Part shown: in pieces, positions 23,521 to 35,825 of the stretch | How the letters are laid out: every line of letters starts with the position of its first letter | How positions within the stretch are numbered: the first letter of the stretch is position 1 | Origin: Thalassia testudinum | Lineage: Eukaryota; Streptophyta; Magnoliopsida; Alismatales; Hydrocharitaceae | Assembly: GCA_037157565.1 (NCBI GenBank) | Contig: JAZHRO010000036.1 | Span: 127,170,001-127,234,000 of the forward strand | Length of the DNA stretch: 64,000 nucleotides | Direction: 5' to 3' | Notes under the pieces: model-generated | Database searches by the model: none | Told to the model about the DNA's origin: nothing | Seen by the model: the letters and a program-made list of their open reading frames with translations, nothing else | Position numbers and translations under genes: made by a program

Positions 23521-25472
23521 AAATATCAAAAAATACTACACTCGATTAATCACTCGCATTTTGTATACTCCTTAGTTGGTGACCTCACCTACCGAATACC
23601 AATTGTTGATTTCTGCAGCTATGAAATAAATAACATAAAGAAGCACAGACAGAGGTGCATAATAAGAAGACCTCAGTATGTGTGGAAAATGCTTCTCACC
23701 AGGGAACATAAACCACAGGAAAAGTGATCTAACTATCCATGTTTCTTTATTGATTCTTCTCAAGTAAAACTGAGTATTAGGCCACATATATGGGCCCAAC
23801 TAGCAATCCTCTCAACTAGTAGCGTGGGACTAGACATACACATAGAATCTAGACCCATTCAACTTGTTATTGAAGATAGAGAAACAGAATCCTTCGGTCA
23901 ATACATAATTAGGTGAAACCGTGAAAGTATGCAGGCAGGTTGGAGGGCAGATCAGTGTCCACTCAGACAGACATGCTAAAGATATGGGTGCCATCAGTAG
24001 AGTTAAAGACTAGAGATTGTCAAGGATGTTCTTTTGTTGCATTTCACTGCCACATAGAGAGTGGAAATAAGAAAAGAATTCCAAGAAGTGTTCCTTCTAC
24101 ACAAAGACCTCAAAAAGGATGGACCTCCTCGATACAGAGACTTAGAAGCTTGTGAGGATACATCTCCGTCGTATAGGGGCCTTGGAGGATAAATCTCTTG
24201 TAGAACCTAAAAGAGATTAGCAAACTTCAAATTGGAGATTTCAAGTAGAAAATATCTCACATAGGGCTCAAAAATAAACAACTCCTTTGAAAAAGAATGA
24301 TAGGCGATCACCTCAAAAGTCAATACAAGATAACAAGAAGTTTATTCTCCCCCTTCGTCTTGCACTGTTGGATTTATAGAGATATTCAGGAAAAGAACAA
24401 AAAAATACAGATGATGCTACAAAGAAGGTGAGGCTCCACATCTTCTCTAATCATGTTTTCATCTTTCTTCATATTTCTTCTCCCTTTTTTCCTTTTTTAT
24501 CTTTCCTTTCCTCTTTTTTCCCTTTCTTCCTCCTCCCCCTTCTAATCCATTTTAAAAACCAGATCTTTTCAATATACTTCATCCTCTTAAGAAAAGAGCA
24601 TCTCTAGCAATAATGAGTACTTCATTGTCAATGGACATCTTCATTTGTAGGAAACCTCCCAAGGGTTGTATCCATGATAACTCACAAGTGGTATGAATGA
24701 CTTTATATTTTACTGCACTAAACCTAAGAAGATATTATGTCTCTTGCACCATATGTAACTATATGACCTCAAAGTTACAAGAATTGTTTTAAAGGGTTAA
24801 GTTATGAAAACAAGTCAATTGCCTCTGATGTTCTATGGAAATGGCATACTCAGTAAACAAAGAATTCCATCTATTCAGGCATCGAGAGTTCCTTTAAAAA
24901 ATATCCATTCAAGAAAAAGATGAGACTTCACGCATCTTTGACCTACCACAAATTTTTATGTCTGCTGTCCATCCATAAATTGTCTAAAACATGCTTATTA
25001 GATATCAAATCTCTCAAGAACTGAGAATAGAAATAGGAGCTTCTACCCTAAACTTCAATAGGTTGAGATTAGACAAGATGTAATTTCTCAATTCGCATAT
25101 TAAACTTCAAAGTTTAGAAAGACCAAAGTTCAGAAAGAGCAACCTTTTACCTAGAGGAAAACTTAAACTGCTGTAGCTAAAACACATCATATAAATTAAT
25201 GCCGTTGAATTATAAATTACAACTATGATGCCATTAATCACTATGCAGTAATTACTTGAACTGTGAAAGTTAGAGGACTGACTTTGATGAGAAGAATGTG
25301 CGGTACGGTCAATAGCTTGAAGTTCTCTGGCAGGCAAGCATGGAAGGAGTGCAGCTTCCATTGCTGCAACAAAGGATGACATCACCTCCTGTGAAGGGGA
25401 ACCTGGGGGCTGTTGCTGCTGCTGAATTTGAAGGGATTGAGGATGATCATGCAAGTGATGTTGATCTGCCAT
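21492..25472 (-). CDS. MED28: Mediator complex subunit 28, three exons, intact
   Basis: Exons on the minus strand: 25472-25283, 21925-21813 and 21626-21492. All introns have GT/AG borders and the phases join cleanly (190 + 113 + 135 bp = 145 codons plus TGA). Exon 1 opens MADQHHLHDHPQSLQIQQQQ with a Gln-rich N-terminus and carries AALLPCLPARELQAIDR. The exon 1/2 junction reads HQ|IDVERHARDFMEAAKKL. Exon 3 reads EIAAMEEELKTKSELIKRHE and ends VELEKV. These are hallmark plant MED28 stretches, and length and architecture agree with the family. The C-terminal half is a predicted coiled coil. MED28 sits in the Mediator head and links activators to RNA polymerase II in the nucleus. ATG 25472 is chosen because it is the first in frame and matches the family's MA(D/E) start. 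Confidence 0.95.
21926..25282 (-). other. Intron 1 of MED28 (3,357 bp)
   Basis: The donor GTCAGT follows CATCAAA and the acceptor is TTGCAG. The intron includes a TA microsatellite (23466-23516), AT-rich filler, and unassigned segments at about 23560-24200. No coding exon or intact transposon was recognised in it. The frames at 22622, 23449 and 23940 have no conserved motif. Confidence 0.9.
23466..23516. repeat. (TA)n microsatellite in MED28 intron 1
   Basis: There are about 25 uninterrupted AT/TA dinucleotides. The frame with an Ile-Tyr repeat here is an artefact of it. Confidence 0.97.
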
Positions 25473-26929
25473 CACCTTCTGGCTCCACTATTATGAAACA
25501 CTCCTGTCCACACAGTCAATAAGGATTTCCCCGTAGCATAAAAATTTGGGGTGACAGTTGATGCAATAGTAACAAATCAAAACAAAGATCCACTAGAAAT
25601 CTACATTGCAAGTAGGTTTACTTACACATAGAAGATCCTTCTAAATGCAAGTCCTACAGGCACAATTCTTTTCTTTTCCTTTCTTTCTTTTGTGCTTTCC
25701 ACGAACTTCCAGCATGTGTAGTACAATTACTTTCCCTGATACATATCTATGATGCGGTTCTTACTTATCATGACATCTTGGATTCACCTTGATCTTGAGA
25801 ACATCCTCAATTTTTTGAAACGGATGGCTACTGCTTCTTTAAATTTCATTGAAGCGGATGGCTACCACCTCAGTAGTCATCCTTCCCTTTTAAAAACAAA
25901 AAAAATTTGAAACGGGAGAACCTCCCCAATTGGTTGCACACAGTGTGTAATTCAACATTTCCTGTTCTAAGAAAAAGGCAAATTTGCAATGACAGGTTCT
26001 GGTGCTTATTTTGTTCCTCTAAGCATCCTATATAGGTTAAAAAGTTGACCTACTAGGGGTCCTAGATATGATTCCACACGGCTTTGAAAGCAGGACCAGC
26101 CGTCAGACCATCTAGGTACTGGTTTTTGGTTTTTGTGGTCAAAGTGATGGTTCAACTGGTCAAACCAATCCAACCATGATATCATTCTTCTACTAAAACC
26201 ACAACAGATCGAATCAAAATGCTTTTGCTTCGATTGGCATAGATCCTACCAGAATGGAACATTATCTAGTATGCAAAGAACCCTAACGATATGTATTATG
26301 ACAGCCTGCCTTTATTTTTTGACAGCCTACCTTTATATGCTCGATTGCACTTCAAAATGACAAAAATTGGGTGAGTACAGAAGGGGAAAACCTTTTCAGA
26401 AAAAAAAAAAAAAAGTACTTAAGGGGAAAAAAGATAAAGGAACGAAAATCTTTTTTTTGACAAGGTAAGGAACGAAAATCTAAGTATAAGCAAATACATG
26501 TGATACTTAATCCTCGCTGCATGGCAGAGAGCAGAGAATGCAACCTTATAATCAAGATTTAAGATGCAGACACAATTCTAGGTGTAGTTGTGTCCTGTGC
26601 TGTGTGCCTCTGACAACAAATTTTGGCACAAATTTCTGACAGCAATCTGTCAGAGGCACAAATTTGTTAGTGACAGCAATCTATTCACAATAATTTGATC
26701 ACATGATCAAATGAGGAGCTTTCACAGTGATGAAATAAAGGCTAGGGGGCTCACCATCCCAATATCTGGATTGTGAGGTTACATAAGATAATGTACAGGC
26801 TTCAATAGTGTATGTAATTCTAAAGTATCTCATAAGTTGGTACTTGCACAGCTTGAAGAGGCCCAAGTCTGGCAACCCAAATTCTCTCTCTTAGAGTAGG
26901 GGATGTTTCTTAGTTAAAAAGGCCTATCG
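25473..26929. other. Region upstream of MED28 (promoter side), no gene recognised
   Basis: This should hold the MED28 5' UTR and promoter on the minus strand. I see no convincing TATA box. There are A-tracts at 26400-26415, short duplicated phrases (AAGGAACGAAAATCT at 26437 and 26468; GACAGCAATCT at 26639 and 26672), and no coding motif. Confidence 0.5.
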
Positions 26930-27220
26930 ATTGTTTAGAGGTGATCCACTTGCAAGAAATGTTGTTTTGGCCTTGATTTCATGGCAATTTGGAAGCTGAA
27001 AATTCCATTGAAGGTAAAGATCTTCACAAGGTTACTCCAATGTGGAAAGCTGGTTATGAAGACTATGAGGAGGAGGTGGGTCCCAGAGGGGTAAACCTCT
27101 TGTCCTTGTGGCATGATGGGGAAGACACCATCCCATTTATTTTTCAGCTATAATTTTGCAAAGGTGCTTAGGATGAGCTGCATTCCTCAGATTCTCCTAC
27201 CCACTCCTTTGATGCCTTGA
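26930..27220 (+). pseudogene. L1 LINE 3' fragment with zf-RVT domain
   Basis: The frame through 26985-27175 reads IWKLKIPLKVKIFTRLLQCG followed by KLVMKTMRRRW, then CPCGMMGKTPSHLFFSYNFAK. This matches the plant zf-RVT consensus (W-x-PxKxKxFxWRL..., CxLC...E...HLFxxC.FA) with decayed cysteines and one stop. Only the C-terminus of ORF2 is present. It is unrelated in sequence to the minus-strand LINE at 14-17 kb. Confidence 0.65.
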
Positions 27221-28030
27221 GGGGTGCTTGTGTGGTGGTCAGTATGCTGGTTTGTTCAGGGAGAAGTGTTTTGTTGGTTCGGGATTTTGTGGTTAGAGGA
27301 TCCAGGTGGCGTTTAGGGGGGAGCATGCTTGAGTAGACATTGTTGTGAGGGAGACTCGTTTATTTTCTCGTTTCTGGACCTAAAATTTGCGGAATGTTTT
27401 GGTTTTGAGGTAATGATGCGGACAGCTATCAACCTCTCTTTTTCAAACAAAAATAACAATAACGTAACAATGCACAATCCAAAGCCACATATAGATGTTA
27501 AATTGTTGAAAATCTCAGGTCGAGTTATTTTTAAGAGAAAACATCAGAGTTCACAATCTTCATATATCAATAATCCATTCCACCGCTAGGTGTGAATCCC
27601 ACTCCAACGTTTAAGATGCTGCTGGCACACTGGTGATACGAGCACTTTGGGCGAGGAGCATATCAACACAAAAAAGATGTTGATATGCAAGTGTATTGGC
27701 GATTTATCAACCGTGCCGACACTTGTGTCAGCTGTGCCAATGCCTGCTAGCCTGTTGGTACTCCACTGCTGTAGCTGCTGTTGCTCTCAAGAGATTAAAT
27801 ATCCATATCGTAGGAGGGCTACGCTCCCCAGCATCTATTGAAATTGAAATTTTTTTTTGTACTTGACTCAAATAAAATTCAACTAAAACTTCAACTCATA
27901 GTACCATACCTAGTTAATACTAACAACTCTAATGACCAATGAAAAATCTAAACATTATGCTCTCTCTTCCCTCTATCTACTTAAATACCCTATTCTAAAT
28001 TTATCTTCGTATCAAGAGAGGGATTTTTCA

Positions 28031-29405
28031 TAAATTATTTAATATTATTTTGAAAGGCAAGAAGATACTAGAGGAATGGAGGAAAAGTTTTGTAATACCT
28101 TTATACAAGAACAGGGGAGATGTACAAACTTGTTCCAATTATAAAGGTATTAAATTGATGAGTCATACGATAAAACTTTAGGAGAGAATAATTGAAATAA
28201 GGGTGATGTAAGTCTCTGTAGTAACTGAAAATCAATTTGACTTTATGCCAGGTCGGTCTACTATTGAGGCAATACATCTTTTGAGACGTATGACAGAGAC
28301 CTACAAAGTCAAAAAGAATGATTTACACATGATTTTTATTGATTTGGATAAGGGCTATGATTCTATCCCAAGGAATATCTTGTGGAAAATTTTGGAAAAG
28401 AGACGAGTACCAGTTTTATATATCAACCTCATAAAGGATATGTACTATGGAGCTGCAGCTTGTGTAAGGACTAAGGATGATTTGACAGACTACTTTGATA
28501 TGACCATTGGTCTACATAAAGAATCGGCTTTAAATCATTATCTTTTTGCTTTGCTCATGGATGAGTTGACAAAGCTTATCCAAGCTAAGAGGTGCCATGG
28601 TGTATGCTTTTTGCTGATGACATTATGTTGGTTGATGAGACAAGAGATGGAGTGAACAGAAAACTTGAGCTTTAGAGAAAAGCTCTAGAATCTAAAGGAC
28701 TACACATAAGCAAGACAAAAATTGGGTATATGGAATGCAAGTTTAGTAGTAGAGGGAACAATGAATAGATGAATGTAAAAATTAGAAAAGAGTGCAGTCC
28801 AATGAAAGATGCTTTTAAGTCATTGGGATCCATTTTCCAACAAGGTGAGGGAATTGATGGAGATATTACACATAGAATTAATGTAGGGTGGTTGAAATGG
28901 AGGGATGCATTTGGTGTTCTCTATGATAAAAGGGTTCCTTTAAAAGTCAAAAGAAAGTACCATCGAGCTGCGATAAGACCAACCATGCTGTATGGTTCTG
29001 AATGTTTGGCTACCAACTATAGACATGTGAAGAAGATGTCTATGGCAGAAATGATGTTAAAATGGATGTGTGATCATACAAGAAATGACCATATTTCAAA
29101 TGAGATTATTCGAGAAAAAGTTAGGGTGGCACCGATAGAAGATAAAATAAGACGCCTAAGATGGTTTTGACATTTGCAAAGAAGGCCACTAAATGCTCCA
29201 GTTAGGTGATGCAAAAAGTTGGAAGCTGAACCTGCTAAGAGGGGGAGAAGATCAAACAAGTGTTGGAAGGAAATTATTAAGTATGACCTCAATTACTAGA
29301 ATTTAAGTCCTAAAATGACTCACAATCGACCTGTGTGGAGGCAAAGAATCCATATAGCCGACCCCACTTAGTGTGGAAAAGGGATTGGTTGTTTTTGTAT
29401 GAACA
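28031..29405 (+). mobile_element. RTE-clade LINE, 5'-truncated copy
   Basis: The sequence is collinear with 37575-38940 of the full-length RTE below. RT is recognisable: MPGRSTIEAIHLLRRMTETY, then DLHMIFIDLDKGYDSIPRNI and YINLIKDMYYGAAACVRT, then a FADD block shifted out of frame near 28612. The 3' region has ADPT followed by a stop and ends TTGGTTGTTTTTG, the RTE (TTG)n-type tail. The frame breaks around 28655 and at a stop near 28767. Its start is abrupt at AAATTATTTAATATTA, as in 5' truncation during target-primed reverse transcription. No clear TSD was found. Confidence 0.9.
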
Positions 29406-31621
29406 ACCACAACTACTTAGGATCATTTACTGTAGCTAAATAAATATCGCCAATAACACGTTTACATTATGTTTTCATTCAAAATTTATGATTTTAGTTT
29501 TCTAGGCATTTCTTCAAGTGTATTAGTTATTAAAATGTTAATTTAATCAAATTCATGACATTTTATGTCATTTTAAGTCATTTAAAGCAATTTTCCAATA
29601 TCAACAATATATTGACGATATATCCCATTTTTGACTTGTCAATACAAAATTGATATTTAAAACATTGATATTACGGACTCCTTTAGGGTCTCTCTGTATC
29701 ACCTATTTGATTCTACCTTTATTGTCTATATCAATTAAGGCATGTGTTGGACCTTGATATTTGAAAGGTAGTAAAGGAGCTTGAAGGGATAGAGCTTTAA
29801 GTTATTATTCAATGGTAGTCAAATGATTGTATTACTTTGGTTTGGATATGCATTGCATGCTTTATTTAAATATGTATTGATTCAAGACTTGTATTTTCAC
29901 ATTTACGTCCTTCTTGCATAATATTTTAAGATTTTTAGTTAGTAATTTATGATTTACTTACAATTTTAATCTTTTTAAATAAACTCAGTCGACATGTGTC
30001 AACATGTTGGTGTGCCCTAGATACAGATAATTTTGGATCATTGATAGCCTCGAAAACTTGACATCAATACACGGACGTTTCCACAACATGTCCTCGACGT
30101 GCCCTTGATAACCCTACTTAAAAATTTATCGATACGACATCGATATTGACACTTAGAACCTTGTCCCACCCATTAATCACAAACACCAATTGAAAATAAT
30201 ACCTTTGCAAATGTAACAACAAAAATCAACACCAGTAGTAACAATGTGGTCACATAAAGCCCTAATTTTGCCATCAAGAGCAAAGCAACCCTACTTCCAT
30301 GCGGTAGAAACCTAATCCCCTAAGTTTAAACATCAACATTTCTCTTTTAAATTGAAGTGAAAGTGACCGAAAAAGCAGATGGTGGATAGGAGGTGACCAA
30401 AGAGAAAGAGGTAGGCATAACAAAAGGGGGGGTCTAATGCAAGGGTAAGGGCATGAGTCTTGGCAGAATTGGAATTCTCCTCTTGAGTAATTACAAAGAC
30501 GAGTGCTTTTTTCTCATTTTATGTAACCATTGACTCCATAATGCAATTAAAATGGCACACCTCGCCACCGCTGCGATGGCCAATAGGCACTCCAACACAA
30601 CCCAGCAAGACCAAGAGATCAAAGATCAAATCTTTGCACACCTCCCCGCCACTGCCAATAGCCATTGGGCACGCTGCACACCTCGTCGTTGTGGCCTATA
30701 AGGAAGGGTTGGAGCTGTGGAGGGAAAGGGATCGATCAAGGGATGCAATGGAGGAGAAGGGTGGACAGGATTGTGAAATGGGGATGGCTAGATGGTTACC
30801 CAAATCGAATGGGTCACCTCACCAGTACCCGTGGGTGCCCCAATGGTTATCCAAATGGAGCCCAGCAAGTGATGGGTCAGCACTACCCGATAGGGTCAAA
30901 AATCATGGGCCCAATCGAGTCGGGTATCCAATATCACCTATGAATGGACAATCCTGGAGAAGACGGCAAGGAGGTGGAGCCTCGACTCGTGAGAGGGTAA
31001 TTGGTGGTCTTCGACCAAAGGAGAGGGCGAAGGCGGTGGGCGGGGTCTAGTAGTGCGACGGTGGTCGTGGAGGTTAACGGAGGAGGAGATCAACGGTGGG
31101 TTTACGGAGGTGGTAATGGTGGTAGTGGGTTGGGAGGAGGAGATTGAGTGAGGTCTAGGCGGAGGGTACGGGGGTTTGGGGTTTAGTAAGAAACGGTCAA
31201 AGGCTGCATGAAATTAGGGCACTTACCAATAAGTAGGGTTAGATCGCTTGAGAGCCAAACCAAAGCCCTCCTAACTGCTGCAAATTCTTTCTCACTACCA
31301 ACGAGTTGACAAATATCCATCAATAATTTTGTTTCACATGACTAGAGTGTTATCATATGTTCAATTTTTCACAAATCAAACTATTTATTAATTGATAATT
31401 TCAATTAGTAATAAGCATTCACGGTATAATCAAAAGTGAAATACAAAATATTATTCATCTTGTATATATAATTTTACCTAAAAGTTGCTTCATTTGAAGG
31501 TGTGCATCATTCATTAAACAAAATAAACATAGCTAGCCAGTTGTACACAAATGCATAAATGATATTAGTATGATTTGCATAGAAAGAAACATTAAGCATC
31601 CTTCATACAACAGCAATCAAA

Positions 31622-31667
<46 letters not shown>

Positions 31668-32549
31668 CTAAGCGAATCAACTAATTCTTTTCTGTGAATG
31701 CTTGATTTGTTGAAGCAACAAAGTCTAAACAGTATAAATGATTTTCTATCCTGACTCAATCATTAACGTAAAGATTAGTAGTTGTAGCAGTGTAACAACA
31801 GCATGAGAATGGGCCTAAGTTCCTTCCTCTCTGAAGTCACAATCATCAACTCTATGGTTTTTGCAATATTAGTGGAGTCAATTGTAATATCTTGAATTTT
31901 TGGTTCATGAATAGCAATTTAGTTTTTGGGGAAGGGTAGAGGTGACATTTGTTTACATTGATAAGCAAAGTTGGGAAAAAGAGCTTGAGAAATCATATTT
32001 TATGTGTTTATAGCTGATTATGTAGGTCTTGCAGGCAAATATGCTTGGAGCTAGGATTGAATCAACCTTCTCAAAGCCTTAATTGCCAATTTCAAGCCCA
32101 TACAGGCAGTCCATAGCTGGCTATGATAGAAAGTTTATGCATTTAGAAATAACTTTTTGCATGTATTTCCAAGGATTTGATATCATTTACATTCACACCT
32201 GAGTCTACACCTTATTGGTTGAAATTGAGGGTAAAATATATGAATTGCAAGGATTAATGTGAATTTATACAGATTCATAATAGATAGCTATCTAGGCTGC
32301 TTTTCTCACAAACAAAGGTCGATCACAGCTAAAATGCCGACAATCTAACTTGAAGCAAACTACAGAGGTCCTAAATCATCTCTTATAAAAAGCCCTAAGC
32401 TTTAGTAAGCAATATTCCACTTGAATCATGTAATTCCGATAAGTGAGTGTAGGAAGTTCAGTGAATTAGAGCATTCTTCACAGACCGGAGGCATCTTGAT
32501 GTCATTAGAAGATTTAGGAGAGGACCACTTCAACGAATTTCTTCTTTAG
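29406..32549. other. Intergenic, repeat-like; no gene recognised
   Basis: 29990-30165 is a fragment of a dispersed repeat also seen at 34215-34935 and 54400-55080 (phrases CGACATG, ACGGACGTTTCCAC, TTGACACTTAGAACCTTG). 30540-31170 is a G-rich island with two overlapping open frames but no conserved motif. A TA microsatellite lies at 31626-31662. The rest is AT-rich single-copy-looking sequence. Confidence 0.5.
31626..31662. repeat. (TA)n microsatellite
   Basis: There are about 18 uninterrupted TA dinucleotides. Confidence 0.95.
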
Positions 32550-33082
32550 TATAACGACCCGAGCCTAAACTCGAGTCTAATCGAGCAAAACTGACTTTGA
32601 CAACTTATTGGGTATGAACCTCATAAACTCAAACAACCACCAAAAATGCTTAAACCCAAGTTATAAAGTAGTAATTCTCAATCCTTATACCCCACTATTC
32701 ACTTTCATGAGTATACGATGTGAGACTATTTTTAGGATATTACAACCTCCCCTACTTAAAATCTCAACGTCCTTGTTAGGGTTTGATACTCCTAATAGTA
32801 GTGGCTACTTCACCTCATAGCGTACTCTTTGGTTGTCCCAAAGATAGCCATTTCCTCCTACTAGAGAGAGTTTGGCTCTGATATCATTTGTAATGACCTG
32901 AGTCTAGATCCAAGTCAATCGAGAAAAATTAACCTTGACAACTTATTAGGTATGGATCCCATAAACCTAAACAATTACCTAAAATACTTAAGCTCAAGTA
33001 ATCAAGTAGTAATTCTCAATTCTTATATCTCATTACTCACTTTTATGAGTATATAATATGAGACTATTTTTGAAATATTACA
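32550..33082 (-). mobile_element. TRIM (terminal-repeat retrotransposon in miniature), complete
   Basis: Two direct repeats of about 195 bp (32550-32744 and 32889-33082) read TGTAATATT...GGTCATTACA on the minus strand and flank only 144 bp. Directly inside the minus-strand 5' LTR is TGATATCAGAGCC, one mismatch from the tRNA-Met primer site. Directly before the 3' LTR is AAGTAGGGGAGG, a polypurine tract. The flanks TTTAG (32545-32549) and TTTAA (33083-33087) look like a 5-bp TSD with one change. There is no coding capacity, as expected. The left LTR terminus is TATAACG, where TGTAACG is expected. Confidence 0.92.
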
Positions 33083-33372
33083 TTTAATGACACGCATTGC
33101 AACCTCTCGACATATCAAGAACAAGGTTATAGGTGTGATAATTTTAGGTCTCAACTATTAGGGTGGTTAGGGTTGTACATAGTCTAACATTCGATTATCT
33201 GTTTGCCTGCCAATAGTTAATAAATATGATTTTAAGCAGCATTTGGCTGAAAACCATAATATGTACAATGATATACAATTACCAAACTAGATGGTACGAC
33301 AGATACAAAAAGGAAAACTAAGACTACAAGTCAAAACAATAAAAAGAGTCCATGTAGAACCAAGCTACTGAT

Positions 33373-33478
33373 CTAATCCTCCACATCCTCACATGGAAGG
33401 AAACCCATGTAGCGGATGGCCTCATGCATGAAGCAGGCTGCGGTGATAAAGTTTGAGATTAACCCTTGTAGCGGTCCA
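33373..33478 (-). pseudogene. 3' part of a host terminal exon, separated by insertions
   Basis: Read on the minus strand from the insertion junction: LQGLISNFITAACFMHEAIR, then YMGFLPCEDVED and TAG at 33375-33373. It continues the frame that stops at 38957. The pre-insertion junction is rebuilt by keeping one copy of GGTCC(A). Below it (33083-33372) is AT-rich sequence compatible with a 3' UTR, followed by the TRIM. I do not recognise the protein family. Confidence 0.7.
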
Positions 33479-34214
33479 TGCTAGTGCACAAGCACTAATG
33501 CTCTTGCTTGGATGATAGCAAAACATATATGTTATGTTGTTAACAATTCAAGTAAAGAAGAATAGTTGATCCTCTAAAGAAGATGACTTAATCAAGAATA
33601 CAATCATTTAGCTTACAAGAAAAGAAAAGAAGAACAAACTTGAAACATAGCAAAAGAAAAACTCAAGGCTATCAAAATGTCAATTAATTTAAGTATTGTA
33701 TTTTGTTGTAATCTTATATATCTTTGGAGATGTTGTTAGAAAGCCCTTAATTAATAAAACATAACACTAATAACTTCATTTAGGCATTAGACTCAAGACT
33801 TAGAACACCTACGTTTGGTCTGTTAAGTTCATAACCACCCTTAGTTATACTTGGTCGACCTGTCAAGCAATAAACTTTCGATTCCTTTGTAATTAGTCAT
33901 CCAACACACACTAAAAGACCAATATTTTACATATTGGTCGACCAACAGATGTCCAATATAGGAACATTGGTCATACAACATTCATTTGCATTTATTTGCC
34001 TTAGAAAATGTCCTTAAGTAATTATTTCCTCATCCTTAGATTGCATATATTTTCAAACAACCAACATTTACGATGGAAGACCAATTCTTCATTGAGTGGT
34101 TGACCACTCAAATAGGCTAGACAGCCCTGTACCTACCTTGCACAAGTTTAAGAACTTTCAGGGATTTTAATTCCAAGATCCTTCATTAGTTAATCAACCA
34201 AAATCCATGTTTAA

Positions 34215-34935
34215 GTTGACCAACAAGTGTGCCGTCGACAAGGTTGTTTTTAGAGCAGGATCATGCCGACAGATATAATGTCGGTTTACAAGTAGACCGT
34301 CGGCATGCCAAGGATTTCGCCAGCATGCCGATAGTTGCTTATGCATGCCAATGAAATCGGCGGTATGCTAGGTTGCGTTGCTGGAAATCAGAGCTGGGCA
34401 GGAGGTAAAGGGGAAATCGTCTGGGAGGGAAAGCACACAGCTGGGCAGGAGGGAAAGGGGAAATTGTCTGGGAGGGAAACACACAACTGGGCGGGGGAAA
34501 TCGTCTGGAAGGGAAACAAGCAGCTGGGCGAGAGGGAGGAAGAAACCCACACACACGCACGCACACGCACATGCACACACACACAGCTTTTTTGATATGT
34601 TTATAACGATTGTTTTTTGTTACATACACATACACGATTTTTTAGACTTTTTTGGGTTATACAGCTTTAAATATGTTCATAACGATTGTTTTTTGTCATA
34701 TACAACTGTAAATATGTTCCTAATATGTTGATTCACTTATGTTCCAAATTTTAATCATTTCTATTATTTTTGTCGACATGCATCAACATACCCTTGACAT
34801 GCCTCCGAAATGTCATTTTTTCGAGCCATCAAAAAACGGGCATTTCCACGGTATGCCAACAAAATCACACCTACAATTTCATCGGTACAGCGTCAAAATT
34901 GACATTTCGAACCTTATTTTGGGCAACCAACAGTT
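34215..34935 (+). repeat. Dispersed repeat family A, copy 1 (inside the solo LTR)
   Basis: It shares with 54400-55080 (inverted) the series CGGCATGCC motifs, a GGGAGGGAA-rich block, an AC microsatellite, AACGGGCATTTCCACG, and an end like AATTGACATTTCGAACCTT. It behaves as a non-autonomous mobile unit, because it interrupts an LTR. Class and TSD could not be fixed. Confidence 0.65.
34393..34586. repeat. GGGAAA-rich tandem repeat (four units) and (AC)n
   Basis: CTGGGC(A/G) recurs at 34394, 34441, 34487 and 34524 (periods 47, 46 and 37) with AAATCGTCTGGGAGGGAAA between. It is followed by an imperfect ACAC/CGCAC run from 34549. All six frames remain open here, producing several spurious ORFs. 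Confidence 0.85.
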
Positions 34936-35183
34936 TAATTAGTCAACTAATATTCATTTGATTTCTTCGCTCGCTACTTAGATGTTGTTGGTTAATTAAC
35001 ACTCTTCAGATGTCAACTAGCACTTTATTAGGTGGTAAATCAATCCATTCATTGGACGACGAATATATATTGATTGTTACTTGACTCTTTGGTTTCCTAA
35101 ATCTATCCATTAGACAAAATTAATGATTGACCTACAATGACCATACGATCTATTTTAACCTATCTAAAGGCTTCTTGTGTTGT

Positions 35184-35192
35184 CTATAAATA
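35184..35192 (+). promoter_or_regulatory. TATA box of the Copia-like solo LTR
   Basis: CTATAAATA is followed by ACCTCTAGAGACCTC, placed about 600 bp from the LTR end, as in the related LTR at 6752-8450. Confidence 0.65.
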
Positions 35193-35825
35193 CCTCTAGA
35201 GACCTCTCTTGCATGGAAACACTTGATATAATACCTTCCATACATTTTCCATACATTCCACATTAATAGAAGATCAAACTTCATACTTTCAAGTGATATT
35301 AGCTCAAGTTTTCAACACTTAATCCCACAACTTCCGCAACACTCCATTTCACTGCTTCCTCACCTCATTCACATCAAAAGGAAATTAACCCCAACCCTTA
35401 GAAGCTAAATTCACTAAATTATATTTGCGGCTCTATAAAGCATTACATTTTCTTTTGTTCTTTATTTTGTTACAAGGGAGTCCAATTTGTGGATTCCCGT
35501 TTCTTCAAGATAGAATTCCCATCAACTAGGATTAGCGAGAGGTTGTGTATAATGTTACACCACCCTCGGGTTTAAAGTGGTGTGATTTAATGAATTTAAT
35601 CAATTCAACTAATTGAGGAAATCCTAAGTTGGGAAAACTTAGGTGATGGATTTTACCTTTACAAGTTTTCCACCAAAGCATCTTGTGTCTCTCCGTGGTG
35701 ATTGATTTGTGTAGTAATTTTATTTGATTATATATTTTGTCCCACACTATTCACATCCCTCTAGTGTACATTCTTAGTTCAAGGGATAGGTCCACCCAGA
35801 TTTCGTTGGAGCGTTTCCTACTTGC

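Larger units (their letters stand above)
33479..35788 (+). mobile_element. Copia-like solo LTR inserted in a host exon
   Basis: The LTR begins TGCTAGTGCACAAGCACTAATG and ends AAGGGATA (a CA end with C to T). Both flanks carry GGTCCA (33473-33478 and 35789-35794). Layout parallels the LTR at 6752-8450: the gene-like start, 'GATGATAGCAAAACA', a TATA box (35184-35192, CTATAAATA) and the end block TTCACATCCCTCTAG. It contains an additional dispersed repeat at about 34215-34935, leaving about 1.6 kb of LTR. There is no internal region. Confidence 0.8.

Noticed and set aside
25340..25522. Plus-strand ORF
   Set aside because: It is the antisense shadow of MED28 exon 1, which has splice sites and family motifs on the other strand.
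30541..31050. 169-codon plus-strand frame
   Set aside because: Compositionally a G-rich stretch with a second overlapping frame and no conserved motif or splice context.
34335..34731. Several overlapping ORFs on both strands
   Set aside because: They are created by the GGGAAA tandem repeat and AC microsatellite; no protein motif.
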